NCBI RefSeq assembly: GCF_901709675.1
Contig: NC_051100.1
Span: 12,630,286-12,694,285, forward strand
Origin: Syngnathus acus
Lineage: Eukaryota > Chordata > Actinopteri > Syngnathiformes > Syngnathidae
Direction of reading: 5' to 3'
Length of the DNA: 64,000 nucleotides
The position numbers were made by a program, and so were the translations under genes. Below the pieces are notes generated by a model. It was given only the letters and a program-made list of their open reading frames with translations, was not told where the DNA came from and did no database searches. Shown piece after piece: positions 46,014-56,311 of the stretch (its first letter is position 1; each line of letters begins with the position of its first letter).

Positions 46014-46671
46014 TACGATAGGACCGGGCGTGCGTAGAAGCCATGACCGAGCCCCATGCACCGTCCTCGGACAGCCACCCGGCTGAGCGCCGGCCCTCGA
46101 CTTCCATCCACGGAGCTGAAAGGCAGCTCGGTAGAGTAGGACCGGGCGTGCGTAAAAGCATTGTCCGAGCACCATCCACCGTCCCTGGACAGCCACCCGG
46201 CCGAGCGCCGGCGCCCGACTTCAATCCACGAAAGTGAAAGTAAGCTGGACGAGTGACGCGCGACAGCAGCGCGACGCGACAGCAGCGCGACGCGACAGCA
46301 GCGCGACGCGACAGCAGCGCGACGCGACAGCAGCGCGACGCGACAGCAGCGCGACGCGACAGCAGCGCGACGCGACGTCGCGGTCGCGCGTCAGCAGCGC
46401 GACGGTTGTTTACATAAAGGACAAAGATCGACTCGTCCAGCTTTCTTTCACTTTCGTGGATTGAAGTCGGGCGCCGGCGCTCGGCCGGGTGGCTGTCCAG
46501 GGACGGTGGATGGTGCTCGGACAATGCTTTTACGCACGCCCGGTCCTACTCTACCGAGCTGCCTTTCAGCTCCGTGGATGGAAGTCGAGGGCCGGCGCTC
46601 AGCCGGGTGGCTGTCCGAGGACGGTGCATGGGGCTCGGTCATGGCTTCTACGCACGCCCGGTCCTATCGTA
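46014..46671. repeat. Large palindrome: 241-bp inverted arms around a 16-bp minisatellite
   Basis: The left arm 46014-46254 and right arm 46431-46671 are near-perfect reverse complements (one mismatch found by eye). Each arm contains two related units of about 120 bp (both start aggaccgggcgtgcgta). The 176-bp spacer holds about 7.5 copies of gcgcgacgcgacagca. It is very GC-rich in an AT-rich setting. Identical frames on both strands are a consequence of the symmetry. It directly abuts the truncated 3' end of the LINE at 46676. A fold-back type element is possible. Confidence 0.9.
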
Positions 46672-46675
46672 CAAT

Positions 46676-48490
46676 ACTTGTAGATTTTAGTTTCCGTTTT
46701 TTCCCAATGATTAGATTGCTATTCCTGGTGGTGTAGGTGTGGCTGGGAGTACAGATTGGGATGAGTTGACAGAGTTTATGGTTTCGTTTATGAACAGTCT
46801 GATACATGACGCAAGCATTCTGGAAATAGTTATATTCAACAAGCCTCAGAAGATTGTGTTGGTGGAAGATTGTTTTAGTGGGGGCGTTAAACTCAGACCA
46901 TGTTATGGCACGTATGACCTTTTTCTGAAGTATCTACAGCTTTTTTAGATGGGTTGGGAATGTGTTACACCATATAATATTGCAGTATTTTAAATGAGGT
47001 TCAAATAAGGATTTGTACAGAATGAGAAGTGCAGTGAGTGGGAGATAATGTCTCAATTTGAAGAACAAAGCCCCATATTTAGACAGTTTGATTGTGAGGT
47101 CATCAATATGTTTTTTAAAATTCAAGAACTCGTCAATGTGGATCCCCAGGAATTTAGTAGAGCTGACTCTTTCAATGTTTTGTCCGTTGATTTTTATGCA
47201 AATTTGGTCAATGTCCTTTTTTTTATGGGAGCGGAATACGATGTGGTATGTTTTATTGACATTTAGGGAGAGTTTGTTGCATTTAAACCATGTGTTTATT
47301 TTCACTAACTCACTATTTATAATTTGTCCAAGTGTATTTGGATTTTTGTGGGAAAGAAACAAGTTTGTATCGTCAGCAAATAATACTTTATGTAGTATGG
47401 GTGAAGTATTAACAATGTCATTTATATATAAGATGAAGAGGAGCGGCCCTAAGATGGACCCTTGGGGAACTCCACAATTGATGGGTTTGTATGAAGATTT
47501 ATGGTTATTAATAGAAACATATTGATGTCTTCCAAACAGATAGCTGCGGAACCAGTCTAACGCCAGGCCTCTAATACCATAGTGTTGTAATTTATTTATA
47601 AGAATGTCAATCGTGATGGTGTCAAAAGCTTTAGACAAGTCCAGAAAAATCCCAATACCATATTCGCCTTTATCGATTGCCTCGTAGATTTTATCAGTCA
47701 AGTCAAGTACTGCCATATATGTGGTGTTTTCCTTTCTGAAACCATACTGGGATGGGGCAATGATGTTTAGTTTGTTTAGATAGTTGTTAATTTTATTATA
47801 AACTACTCTAGGCAAGATTGATATTGGTCTGTAGTTGCTAAGATCGTTTTTGTCTCCTGATTTAAAGACCGGTGTGATACGTGCTATTTTTGCTATTTGT
47901 GGCACTACTCCAGAGAGTAGAGACAGATCGATGCAATGTGTAAGAGGTGCAGTTATTATATTGGAGATGCTTTTCAGAATTTTACTTGAGATACCATCTA
48001 TTCCAGCTGAGTTTGAATTCTTCATATTCATGATTATTTTATACACTTCATCGCAGTTAGTTGGATTCAGGAAGAAAGAACCCAGGTTACCTGATAGGTA
48101 GTCTTTAAACGAGGCATCCTGAGGCTGACTGATTTTACTGGATATGTTGCTACCAATAGAGACAAAGTAGTTATTGAATTCGTCGGCAAGACTATTATTT
48201 CTGATGATGTTGCTTGTATTAAGATCATGGTCAGGGAATACAGGAGTTTTTTGGCTTCTGTTCAAGACCCCGTTCAGTACTCTCCAAGATTTCTTGGAAT
48301 CACCCTGTGATTCGTTTATCAAGTCGGCAAAATGATTACTCTTCCGCTTTCTGATAATATGTGTACGTTTATTTCTATAATTGATATATGCATTTTTATT
48401 TTTATGGTTAGGTTCATTTATGTATCTTTTATATAGTTTATTTTTTTGCTTAATAGACTTTAATATGCCCTTAGTGATCCATGGATTTTG
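46676..48490 (-). pseudogene. LINE reverse transcriptase (ORF2, C-terminal part)
   Basis: The RT frame runs from about 48490 ([10 protein letters not shown], with no ATG because it continues from the endonuclease) through [24 protein letters not shown] and the catalytic box LFADDTNLF near 47370. A CAG-to-TAG nonsense change at about 46935 interrupts the otherwise continuing frame (ILQKKVIRAITW and onward). The 3' end is cut off by the palindrome at 46672. The RT is of the Jockey/CR1/L2-like broad group; the exact clade is uncertain. Confidence 0.85.
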
Positions 48491-49491
48491 AGTAGTTGTA
48501 TTACATATGATATATATTTCTCAGGAATGGTCCTTTGAATAGAGTCGGATATTTCTTTGGTTAGAGTTTCAAATGCAGCATCAACATTACTACAATCATA
48601 TATTCCATACCATGTCTTGGTCTGCAGGTCCTCACCTAAACGTCGTATGGTTTCTTCATTGAGTATTTTTAATTTTATTGAATGACGAGTAGGTGGGGGC
48701 CTAGCAGGGAGGTCAATGAATAATACAATAGGGAAATGATCAGAAATCTCAGAGAGTACAGTCCCAGAAGTAAGTGTGGCATTTGCAAGATTTGTGATGA
48801 AATTATCAATAATTGACTTAGTTGAGTGAGTGACTCTGGTATAAACATCTATTGTGGGAAAGAAGGATGAAGAGTGTAATGTGTTTATGAAATCATTTTT
48901 GGCTGTATCATCCTTGGAAAGATCAACATTGAAGTCACCAAGGAGGACACAGCTTTTGTTGTTATCATTTATAGAAAATAATACTTCCTCCAGTTTGGTC
49001 CTAAAGATTTCGAAGTCAGCGTCTGGGGGACGATAGATTATACCAACAATGAGGTTCTTCCTGCTTTTCCCGTTTATTTCAACAAAAAGGGAGTCACTGT
49101 GGTTGTCTGCTATGGTAATGTCATCACAAATCCTCACGTTGTATGTGGAGGAAATATATAGGCATACGCCACCGCCAGGTCTGCCACATCTGTTCTTAGT
49201 CAACAGCTTATAGCCATTAAGATTTAAGATGTCAGTGTATGACCTGTCATTCAGCCAAGTTTCACTGCAGCCAATTACGTCAAAGCTGCAGCCTGTGTTT
49301 GTAAGTAGAGTAACTAGATTATCATGATGTTTATTCAAGCTCCTGATGTTTAAATGCAAAAAAGATGAGTTATTTATATTTGTTAACTGTTTTAATTGTT
49401 CGGGAGTATACTGATTACAACTTATATTTCGATGATGGTCAATGCAATTTATCACCTCGTCTCCTTCACTGTCCATTTCATTAAGTGCCAT
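48460..49491 (-). pseudogene. LINE APE-type endonuclease (ORF2, N-terminal part)
   Basis: 343 residues with all endonuclease motifs: HLNIRSLN, CSETWL, IIYRPP, LLGDFNVDL, SIIDNFI and ISDHFPI. It cleaves target DNA for target-primed reverse transcription. The frame leaves the true reading near 48490-48505, in a tatatat run, by a one-base change, and resumes in the RT frame. Confidence 0.85.
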
Positions 49492-49897
49492 GCACAGGGT
49501 AACGAGTGAGATTTACTGAGATCCAGCAATAAAGACACACACTTAAGACCATGGACATATACATACACTCACCCATCCCAAAGCTGGCCTGACAGACGTA
49601 CACACATACACCTACACACTCAAACACACAAGAACACTCTGTAGACATTACCCGCTGTATTGTCACAGAGCAGACGACTAGACAATTGCTTCGTCCTACC
49701 CAGTCAGTAGTATTCAGGCCAGTTCCCAAGCCAAAATGAGAAAATAAATGTCTGAGAGAGGAAAAGAGAAAAGAGGGGGGCGAGTGGTGAGATGGGGGGA
49801 GAAAGAGAGAAATAAGCCATTCACCGTCTCCAGGTTCGGTGGTTGTCATGACGACAGGGACGCTGCTTTTGGTGACGTCATCATCACGCGCCTGTGT

Positions 49898-50704
49898 TTA
49901 CAGTTGTGGGGAGGCGGCATGTTGCAAGTTAGTAGACAGTTCTTCTTGAAGTTGAGAATTTATGTCTCCATCTCCTCCACTCAGCCAATAAGTTGTTCGG
50001 GGGTTCCTGTACAGTTTGCCGTCGATGTAAAGTTTGTCAATGAACAGTCGAGCGGTCTTTTTGGCTTTCCTTGCCTCGGCCATGATCGGGTAAAGCAGCC
50101 TCCGTCTATTCATGATCTCCGGAGGGAACTGGTCGCCGATGGAGTAGTTGGAGCCTTTTAGCTCTCTGCCCCTCGACATGACGGCAGACTTCATCTTTGA
50201 GTCAACGACTTTAGCCACAATGGGACGGGGCCTCCTCTGTTGGTCGGTCCTAATCCTCCCGAGGCGATGTACTCTGGAGAAGCGAACGGCTCCGACGTCC
50301 TCAGGCTTCATTTTCAACTCGTTGACAAGAAATGTTTTGACAAGTTCTTCTGATCTCCGGTGAGTTTCATCTTTGGTTTCTGTAAGTCCATGTATAATGA
50401 TGTTATCCCTCATACTTCGGCACTGCAGATCAAGAATGGAGTTCGCCATGTTGACTTTGTCTCTTTGTAGTTCGGCTGTCAAATGTTTGAGGTGGTTTAC
50501 TTCAGTCCGAAGTGACGCATTGTCAGCCTTTAGCACCTCGATGAGTGAGTTGTTAAACTCCACAGAGTGCTTCAGTTCTTTTACATCCGTAGTCAGTTGC
50601 TCGAGTAGATCAAGCTTCTTGAGTTGTAGTTTTATAGATGTTATAGACTCACTGATGTCAGAGATTTCCTTTTCGTTTGAGTTCGACTTGGCTCGGGTAT
50701 TCAT
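49898..50704 (-). CDS. LINE ORF1, L1-like RNA-binding protein
   Basis: From the ATG at 50704 it is about 268 residues; the frame is open upstream to about 50800 without another ATG. A long coiled coil (SIKLQLKKLDLLEQL, later NASLRTEVNHLKHL) is followed by an RRM-like part (RDNIIIHGL, VHRLGRIR ... RPRPIVAKV) and a C-terminal basic domain, the ORF1p plan of L1-type elements. It binds LINE RNA as a trimer in known families. The 5' end of the element is near 50900, where the minus strand reads AAGATGGCCGACC, a YY1-like motif. ORF1 is separated from ORF2 by about 400 bp that includes a CA-rich stretch (49555-49640). Confidence 0.8.
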   Translation of the reverse strand: MNTRAKSNSNEKEISDISESITSIKLQLKKLDLLEQLTTDVKELKHSVEFNNSLIEVLKADNASLRTEVNHLKHLTAELQRDKVNMANSILDLQCRSMRDNIIIHGLTETKDETHRRSEELVKTFLVNELKMKPEDVGAVRFSRVHRLGRIRTDQQRRPRPIVAKVVDSKMKSAVMSRGRELKGSNYSIGDQFPPEIMNRRRLLYPIMAEARKAKKTARLFIDKLYIDGKLYRNPRTTYWLSGGDGDINSQLQEELSTNLQHAASPQL

Positions 50705-50904
50705 GGCCTCGGGTTTGTTGTTAGGCGTATTACAGTAAAATGCGTCGATATAGGCTTCCAAGTCCTCTAACGATTCATCAACAGGCGAATCCAGTTTGAT
50801 TTAAATTCTGATCATTGGTCAAATTAGATGCGATGGCATAATTGGGAGGTTTCCTGGCATACCGTACAGCTCAGCACCTCATGTGGTCGGCCATCTTTTC
50901 ACGT

Positions 50905-51400
50905 GGGCGATGAAAGTAAACATCAGGAATGAGGCAAATAAAAGTTAAACTTGTTAGTCTACTCATGTTGAGTGTTAGCTCATCATTTTTGCTGGCATAG
51001 TTGCTTTACTTCCAACACTTGCTGCAGTGCTCTTGAAGGTTTCTATTTGACACAACTTAAGAGAAACAATTCTTTAATTATGACACTAGACAACACGTGA
51101 CATCATGAATGGTCATACATGTAAATGTTAAAAGACACGAGAGCAAAGGAGAGTCAAACGTCACTCTTCAATATAAAACCAACACAAAAGCCTGCCCACT
51201 GCCATTTACAACAGTACCTACAAATTAAGTGTCAGTGTAAGTTACCTGCTTTGCAGCACAGGGAGCTGTGACACACAATCTGCTGCCTGTACAACCCATG
51301 ACAGCCTTTGAGCCCCTGCCACGCACTGGGGTTTGGACCCACTAAGTAAGCCAGGACAAACAGCGGTCCAGGTGGGCGCACCACCACCACTTCCGGGTTC
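50905..51400. other. Non-coding gap between two LINEs
   Basis: No gene seen. The interval separates the minus-strand LINE start from the plus-strand L2 LINE. Confidence 0.4.
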
Positions 51401-51475
51401 TCTGCCGGACGCCCTCTTCCTTCTCAGCCCAGACTCCCAATACTTTTCAGGCTTGGACGATTTTGTTTCTCCAGC

Positions 51476-52135
51476 GTGGAACTAACCGTAGATGTGGCGG
51501 ATACAGACGCGGACTGTAGTCAGCCCGCTAGCCCAGTTAGCATTAGCCCCAAGCGGCTTGCTAATCGCGATGAGCCAGGTAAGATGCATAGCCGTCTAAA
51601 GTCATCTCGGTCTACTGGCCCTCGCACTTTGGTCATAGGTGACTCCGTTACCCGAAATATTACGCTTACAAATCCAGCCACGGTAATGTGTATTCCTGGG
51701 GGCAGAGCACCCGACATTGAAGCTAATCTTAGGGAGCTGACTCGCAATAGGTCTAGTCAACAGCGTAGTTCCAACAACACTAGCTACTCGGACATAGTGA
51801 TACACGTCGGCTCCAATGATGTTAGGATGAGGCAATCGGAGATCACAAAGAGAAACATAGCGAGGACTTGTGATCTCGCCAGAAAGATGAGTCGGCATCG
51901 AGTATTTGTCTCTGGCCCCCTGCCTGGGAGAGGCACTGATGAGAGGTTTAGTAGATTAGTCTCCCTTAATCGATGGATGGCTGGGTTCTGTAATAAGCAG
52001 GGACTGTATTTTATAGATAACTGGCCCTCCTTCTGGGGCCGCCCCGACCCGCTGAGGAAGGACGGCCTTCACCCTAACCGTGAAGGCGCCTTCACTCTTT
52101 CTAGGAATCTAGATTACTGTTTGAGCCACACATGA
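51476..52135 (+). CDS. L2-type LINE ORF1 with SGNH/GDSL esterase domain
   Basis: The open frame begins without an ATG (first codon GTG); the first ATG is near 51582, so the start may be truncated. It contains LVIGDSVTRN (nucleophile Ser in GDS), IVIHVGSNDVR (GxND block) and KDGLHPNREG (catalytic Asp-x-x-His). These are the SGNH-hydrolase blocks found in ORF1 of many CR1/L2-clade LINEs, where the esterase is thought to aid RNP or membrane interaction. All catalytic residues appear present. Confidence 0.85.
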   Translation: MELTVDVADTDADCSQPASPVSISPKRLANRDEPGKMHSRLKSSRSTGPRTLVIGDSVTRNITLTNPATVMCIPGGRAPDIEANLRELTRNRSSQQRSSNNTSYSDIVIHVGSNDVRMRQSEITKRNIARTCDLARKMSRHRVFVSGPLPGRGTDERFSRLVSLNRWMAGFCNKQGLYFIDNWPSFWGRPDPLRKDGLHPNREGAFTLSRNLDYCLSHT

Positions 52136-52165
52136 CAGGTCACTTTAGAGCAGGCCGGGGCACAG

Positions 52166-55100
52166 GTGATTAGACCACCTGTCAGGATGGGTTTGGAGTC
52201 TGTTAAGCTAAAGTTAACTAGCGCTAGGCTAGACTTCCAGCATGCACATAGCTCCTCGTGTAGACTAGAGCGTGACAGTTTGAATAGTGCTACAGTACAC
52301 ATAAACACACTTTCTACTGGGGTAGTAGACACATCCAATCACTCCACCCCGACCGGTTTTGCTGAGGAAACGGTGCCTGTTTCAGATAATTTTACATGTG
52401 TAACAAATATTTACTATCAGATTCCCACGGTCGTATCGTCCCGCCGCGCTAACAAACATTCGAGAGGTGATGTTAGGCCTAGAGAACACAATCTTACTCG
52501 CATCTCGTTTAAATATCCTTCGATAGATACGCACCCTGATCGACGATTACGCTTAAACTCGGTTTTATGAATATTAGATCGCTTCATACAAAAGCAGTTC
52601 TCGTTAATGACCTCATCACGGAACATAATCTAAACGTTTTTGGTCTCTGCGAGACCTGGTTAAAACCTAATGAACTGCTGCCGCTTAACGAGGCCTCGCC
52701 TCCAAATTTTGTGAGCTCGCATGTGGCGCGTCCTCGAAAAAAGGGCGGGGGTGTCGCCCTCATCTCGAATTCTGAGCTTAGACTTAGGCCTCGTTCGATC
52801 GACGTATTTAAAACAGTTGAAGTTCTCACTGTCCGATCCACCGCTTTACCGTCATTTTATCTTGCTGTTATTTACCGTCCACCCGGGGCTTACTCTGGCT
52901 TCCTGGATGAATTTTCAGAATTCGTGGCTGATCTAGTAACCAATGCGGATAATATAATTATCATGGGCGATTTCAACATCCACATGAATTTACCGTCAGA
53001 GCCACTTACTTCGGCGTTTCAGACTTTAACTGATATGTTTGGTTTCACGCAAGCCGTACAGGCAGCAACGCATAAGAATGGAAATACCATAGATCTGGTA
53101 TATAACCTCAAATATAGCAGTACTGCCATACACTACTGTTTTGTCTGATCATTACTTAATAAAATTTGAAATTCTAGTTTCTTGTCAAAGACAAGAGAGC
53201 AATCGGAATTATAGGAGCCGTAATTTTAACTCCATGACTGCAACTGCGCTATCTGAGTTACTGTCGCCGGCAACCGCTATATTTCCCGCATACACCGGCT
53301 CTGTTGATAATCTTACAAATGAATTCAATGCGACATTGTTAAATGCCATTGACTCTGTGGCGCCGTTATGTCTGAAAACTCGCCGTAGATTGCCTACTCC
53401 GTGGTTCACAGACGAAACGCGTACGCTTAAGCAATTATGTAGACAGCATGAGCGCAGATGGCGTCTAACCAAACTTGAGGTTTTCCATCAGGCATGGCAG
53501 GATAGCCTCCTGAAATATAAAGATGCGCTTATCTTAGCAAAAACTCGGTATTTTTCGCAAGTTATTAATCTCAATAAAAACAATCCGAAACACCTATTTG
53601 ATACAGTGGCAAAGCTGACTCTACGCCAGCCGACCCCCAATAATTCCTTCCACTCAGCTGACGAGTTCATGAAATTTTTTGCTCAAAAGATTGAGTCCAT
53701 TAGGGACGAGATCAAGAATACCATTCCAATCGCTCGGTCGAGCCCGCCGTTTACCAACGCTGATGATCATGCAACAACCCTCTCAACTCTTAATAGCGTG
53801 TCCCTTGAAAGGCTTACACAAATGGTTAGTGCGGCTAAACAAACAACGTTTGCTCGACCCTCTTCCAGCCAAACTACTGTTAGGCTACGGATTTTAGTTA
53901 TTGATCTGACTCCAAATTATGATCAACACTTAACACATGAATCGTTACGTCCTAATCCACACACTGGTACACCTAACAATTTTGCGAGTTCGTTCTGTCA
54001 AAGAGAAGACCAATAAATCAATTAGGCCGAATTTACCAATTGTTTAATCCTGACAAAGCAAACTAATACAGGCGCCTGGGTCCCCCGGGTCCCTCACACT
54101 AAGATTCGTGTGTTCTTGTGACCATCAAGAGACAACACATTCTTCCGGGTTGCCCAGTTTTAAAGAAACACAATATGAATATTCAAGCATGCAAAATATT
54201 GTGTGGTGATTGGTCGATGGTCGATGGTCGTCTCCTCCTCGTTTGGGTTTTTCCCCTGCTCAGCACAGGTGTCTGGACCACAAAGACGAGTTGTTCCTCA
54301 CCGGCCTTGAGATATCCTCCCTGTCTGGACATCCTGTTCCACAATACTTTGTAGAGAACAAATTCATTGTAGCCTGCACATTCCTTTCCACTTATTAATC
54401 ACCACACGAGCACACTAGAAATTATATTGATATGATTATATATGTCTAACGCAGCCTTAATCAAATATGTTTGCAAACTGCCGAAAGTACATTTCCCTTT
54501 ACTACTTAAAGAATTATTTCAAATTTTAGGACCGTCTGTCTTAAATATAATCAAGCTGTCTGTCTCCTCTGGGATAGTGCCAACAGCCTTTAAAACCGCT
54601 ATCATTAAACCGTTACTTAAGCGACCAAACCTTGACCCGGACTGTCTCAGTAATTATAGGCCAGTTCCAAACCTCCCTCCCATTCATAGCAAAACTTCTT
54701 GAAAAAGTAGTAGCACAGCAGCTTATTGATTACATGGTCGCCAATAATCGATATGACTCTTTTCAGTCTGGTTTTAGAGCTAATCATTCCACTGAGACAG
54801 CACTTGCTAAAGTGACTAACGATCTCCTCATAGCTATGGATTCAAACACTTCATCTGTACTGTTACTACTCGATCTTAGTGCTGCCTTCGACACTGTAGA
54901 CTTTGATATTTTATTAGGGCGTCTTAAAAGTTGTGTTGGTATTTCAGGGTCAGCGCTAGGCTGGTTCCATTCCTATCTATCAAATAGGACGCACCGAGTG
55001 GTCCATGGCAATGCGTCCTCTGAGCTCTATAATGTTACGTGTGGTGTCCCACAGGGATCGGTTCTCGGACCAATTCTATTTAATATTTATATGATTCCGC

Positions 55101-56095
55101 TTGGGGACATAATACGTAAATATAATATTAGTTTTCAATGCTACGCGGATGACACCCAATTATATATGCCGTTATCGATGACAGATCCGCGGGATTGTTG
55201 TAATCTTGAGGCATGCCTTGCGGAGATCAAGCAATGGATGTCTCTCAACTTCCTTCGTCTTAACCCAGATAAAACTGAGATGTTGATAATTGGTCCAACT
55301 CGTTTTCAACACTTGTTCAAGGAAACCGCTATAACGATAGATAACCGTACTATCACTCAGAGCGATACTGTAACTAATCTCGGGGTAATGTTTGACCAAA
55401 CTCTCTCCTTTCAAAAGCACATTAAGAATATAACCAGAATTGCGTTTTTTCACCTTCGTAATATTGCAAAGATTCGTCCGATCCTCTCGACCGGTGATGC
55501 GGAAACCATTATACATGCGTTCGTCACGTCGCGCCTGGACTACTGTAATGTACTATTCTCTGGTCTTCCTAAGTCCCGCATCAAAAGTCTACAGTTAGTA
55601 CAAAATGCTGCTGCAAGGCTGCTCTCACGGATAAGAAAATTTGATCACATTACCCCAATATTAGCCAACTTACATTGGCTCCCGGTCCATTTAAGATGTG
55701 ACTTCAAGGTTCTTCTATTAACCTATAAATCACTGCATGGCTTAGCGCCTTCGTATCTCGTCGACCTAGTTGTTTCTTATGTTCCGTCTCGTAACCTTCG
55801 TTCGCAAAACGCTACCCTTTTAGCGACACCGAGGGCCAAGAAATTGTCTGCAGGGTCTAGAGCATTTTCTATCCGGGCTCCAGAGCTTTGGAATGCCCTC
55901 CCAATGGATATTAGGACTGCTACCTCAGTAGAAACTTTTGATTTTCATATTATGTATTATTTGTGCCCTCTCTGCATCCATTACAACCTGGTGATCCTGA
56001 AAGGGGGATCCGTCCATCTGTGGTCCCTTCTCAAGGTTTCTCATTTTCCCCTGGCAGGGGTTTTTGAGTTTTTCCTTGCCCTTTTGGGAGCTTAA
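52166..56095 (+). pseudogene. L2-type LINE ORF2: endonuclease and reverse transcriptase, broken
   Basis: The endonuclease runs from about 52567 (MNIRSLHTK, LCETWL, VIYRPP, IMGDFNIH). A frameshift lies near 53100; the next frame resumes with LSDHYLI at 53141. A linker frame continues to DPLPAKLL at about 53877. There a 623-bp insertion splits the gene, and the reading resumes at 54501 with LLKELFQILGPS. A further frame change occurs near 54650, after which the RT core is intact (LDLSAAFDTV, GVPQGSVLGP, CYADDTQLYM at about 55138, and the late block NVLFSGLPKS). At least three lesions make it inactive. The L2-clade call rests on the RT style and the tail. Confidence 0.85.
53878..54500 (+). mobile_element. 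623-bp insertion in the L2 LINE with 5-bp target duplication
   Basis: Target-site duplication ACTAC at 53873-53877 and 54501-54505; removing the insertion restores Ala-Lys-Leu-Leu-Lys-Glu of the LINE frame. The insert starts TGTTAGGCTACGG, as an LTR might, but does not end in CA at the duplication, and no internal retroviral genes are present. Solo LTR or other short element; undecided. Confidence 0.55.
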
Positions 56096-56205
56096 GATCA
56101 GGGGATGCTTTGAGAATAATTGTTAATTTTTGTCTATGTGAAGCCCTTTGAGACTGCTTGTGATTTAGGGCTTTACAAATAAACTTGACTTGACTTGACT
56201 TGACT
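56096..56205 (+). terminator. L2 LINE 3' end with (TTGAC)n tail
   Basis: gaagccctttgagactgctt then gggctttacaaataaa followed by four to five copies of CTTGA, the characteristic L2-type 3' terminus. Confidence 0.8.
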
Positions 56206-56311
56206 CTATTACAACCCTGCCGACGGTGGCTGTTAAATTTAAAGTGCATGATAAATACATTAAATTAGATTCTAATTTGATCCTTCTATTTTTTTCCCCT
56301 CGCTGTCTCAG

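Noticed and set aside
46043-46642. A protein gene present in identical form on both strands of the palindrome
   Set aside because: The identity follows from the inverted symmetry; composition is GC-repeat-like and no domain is recognisable.
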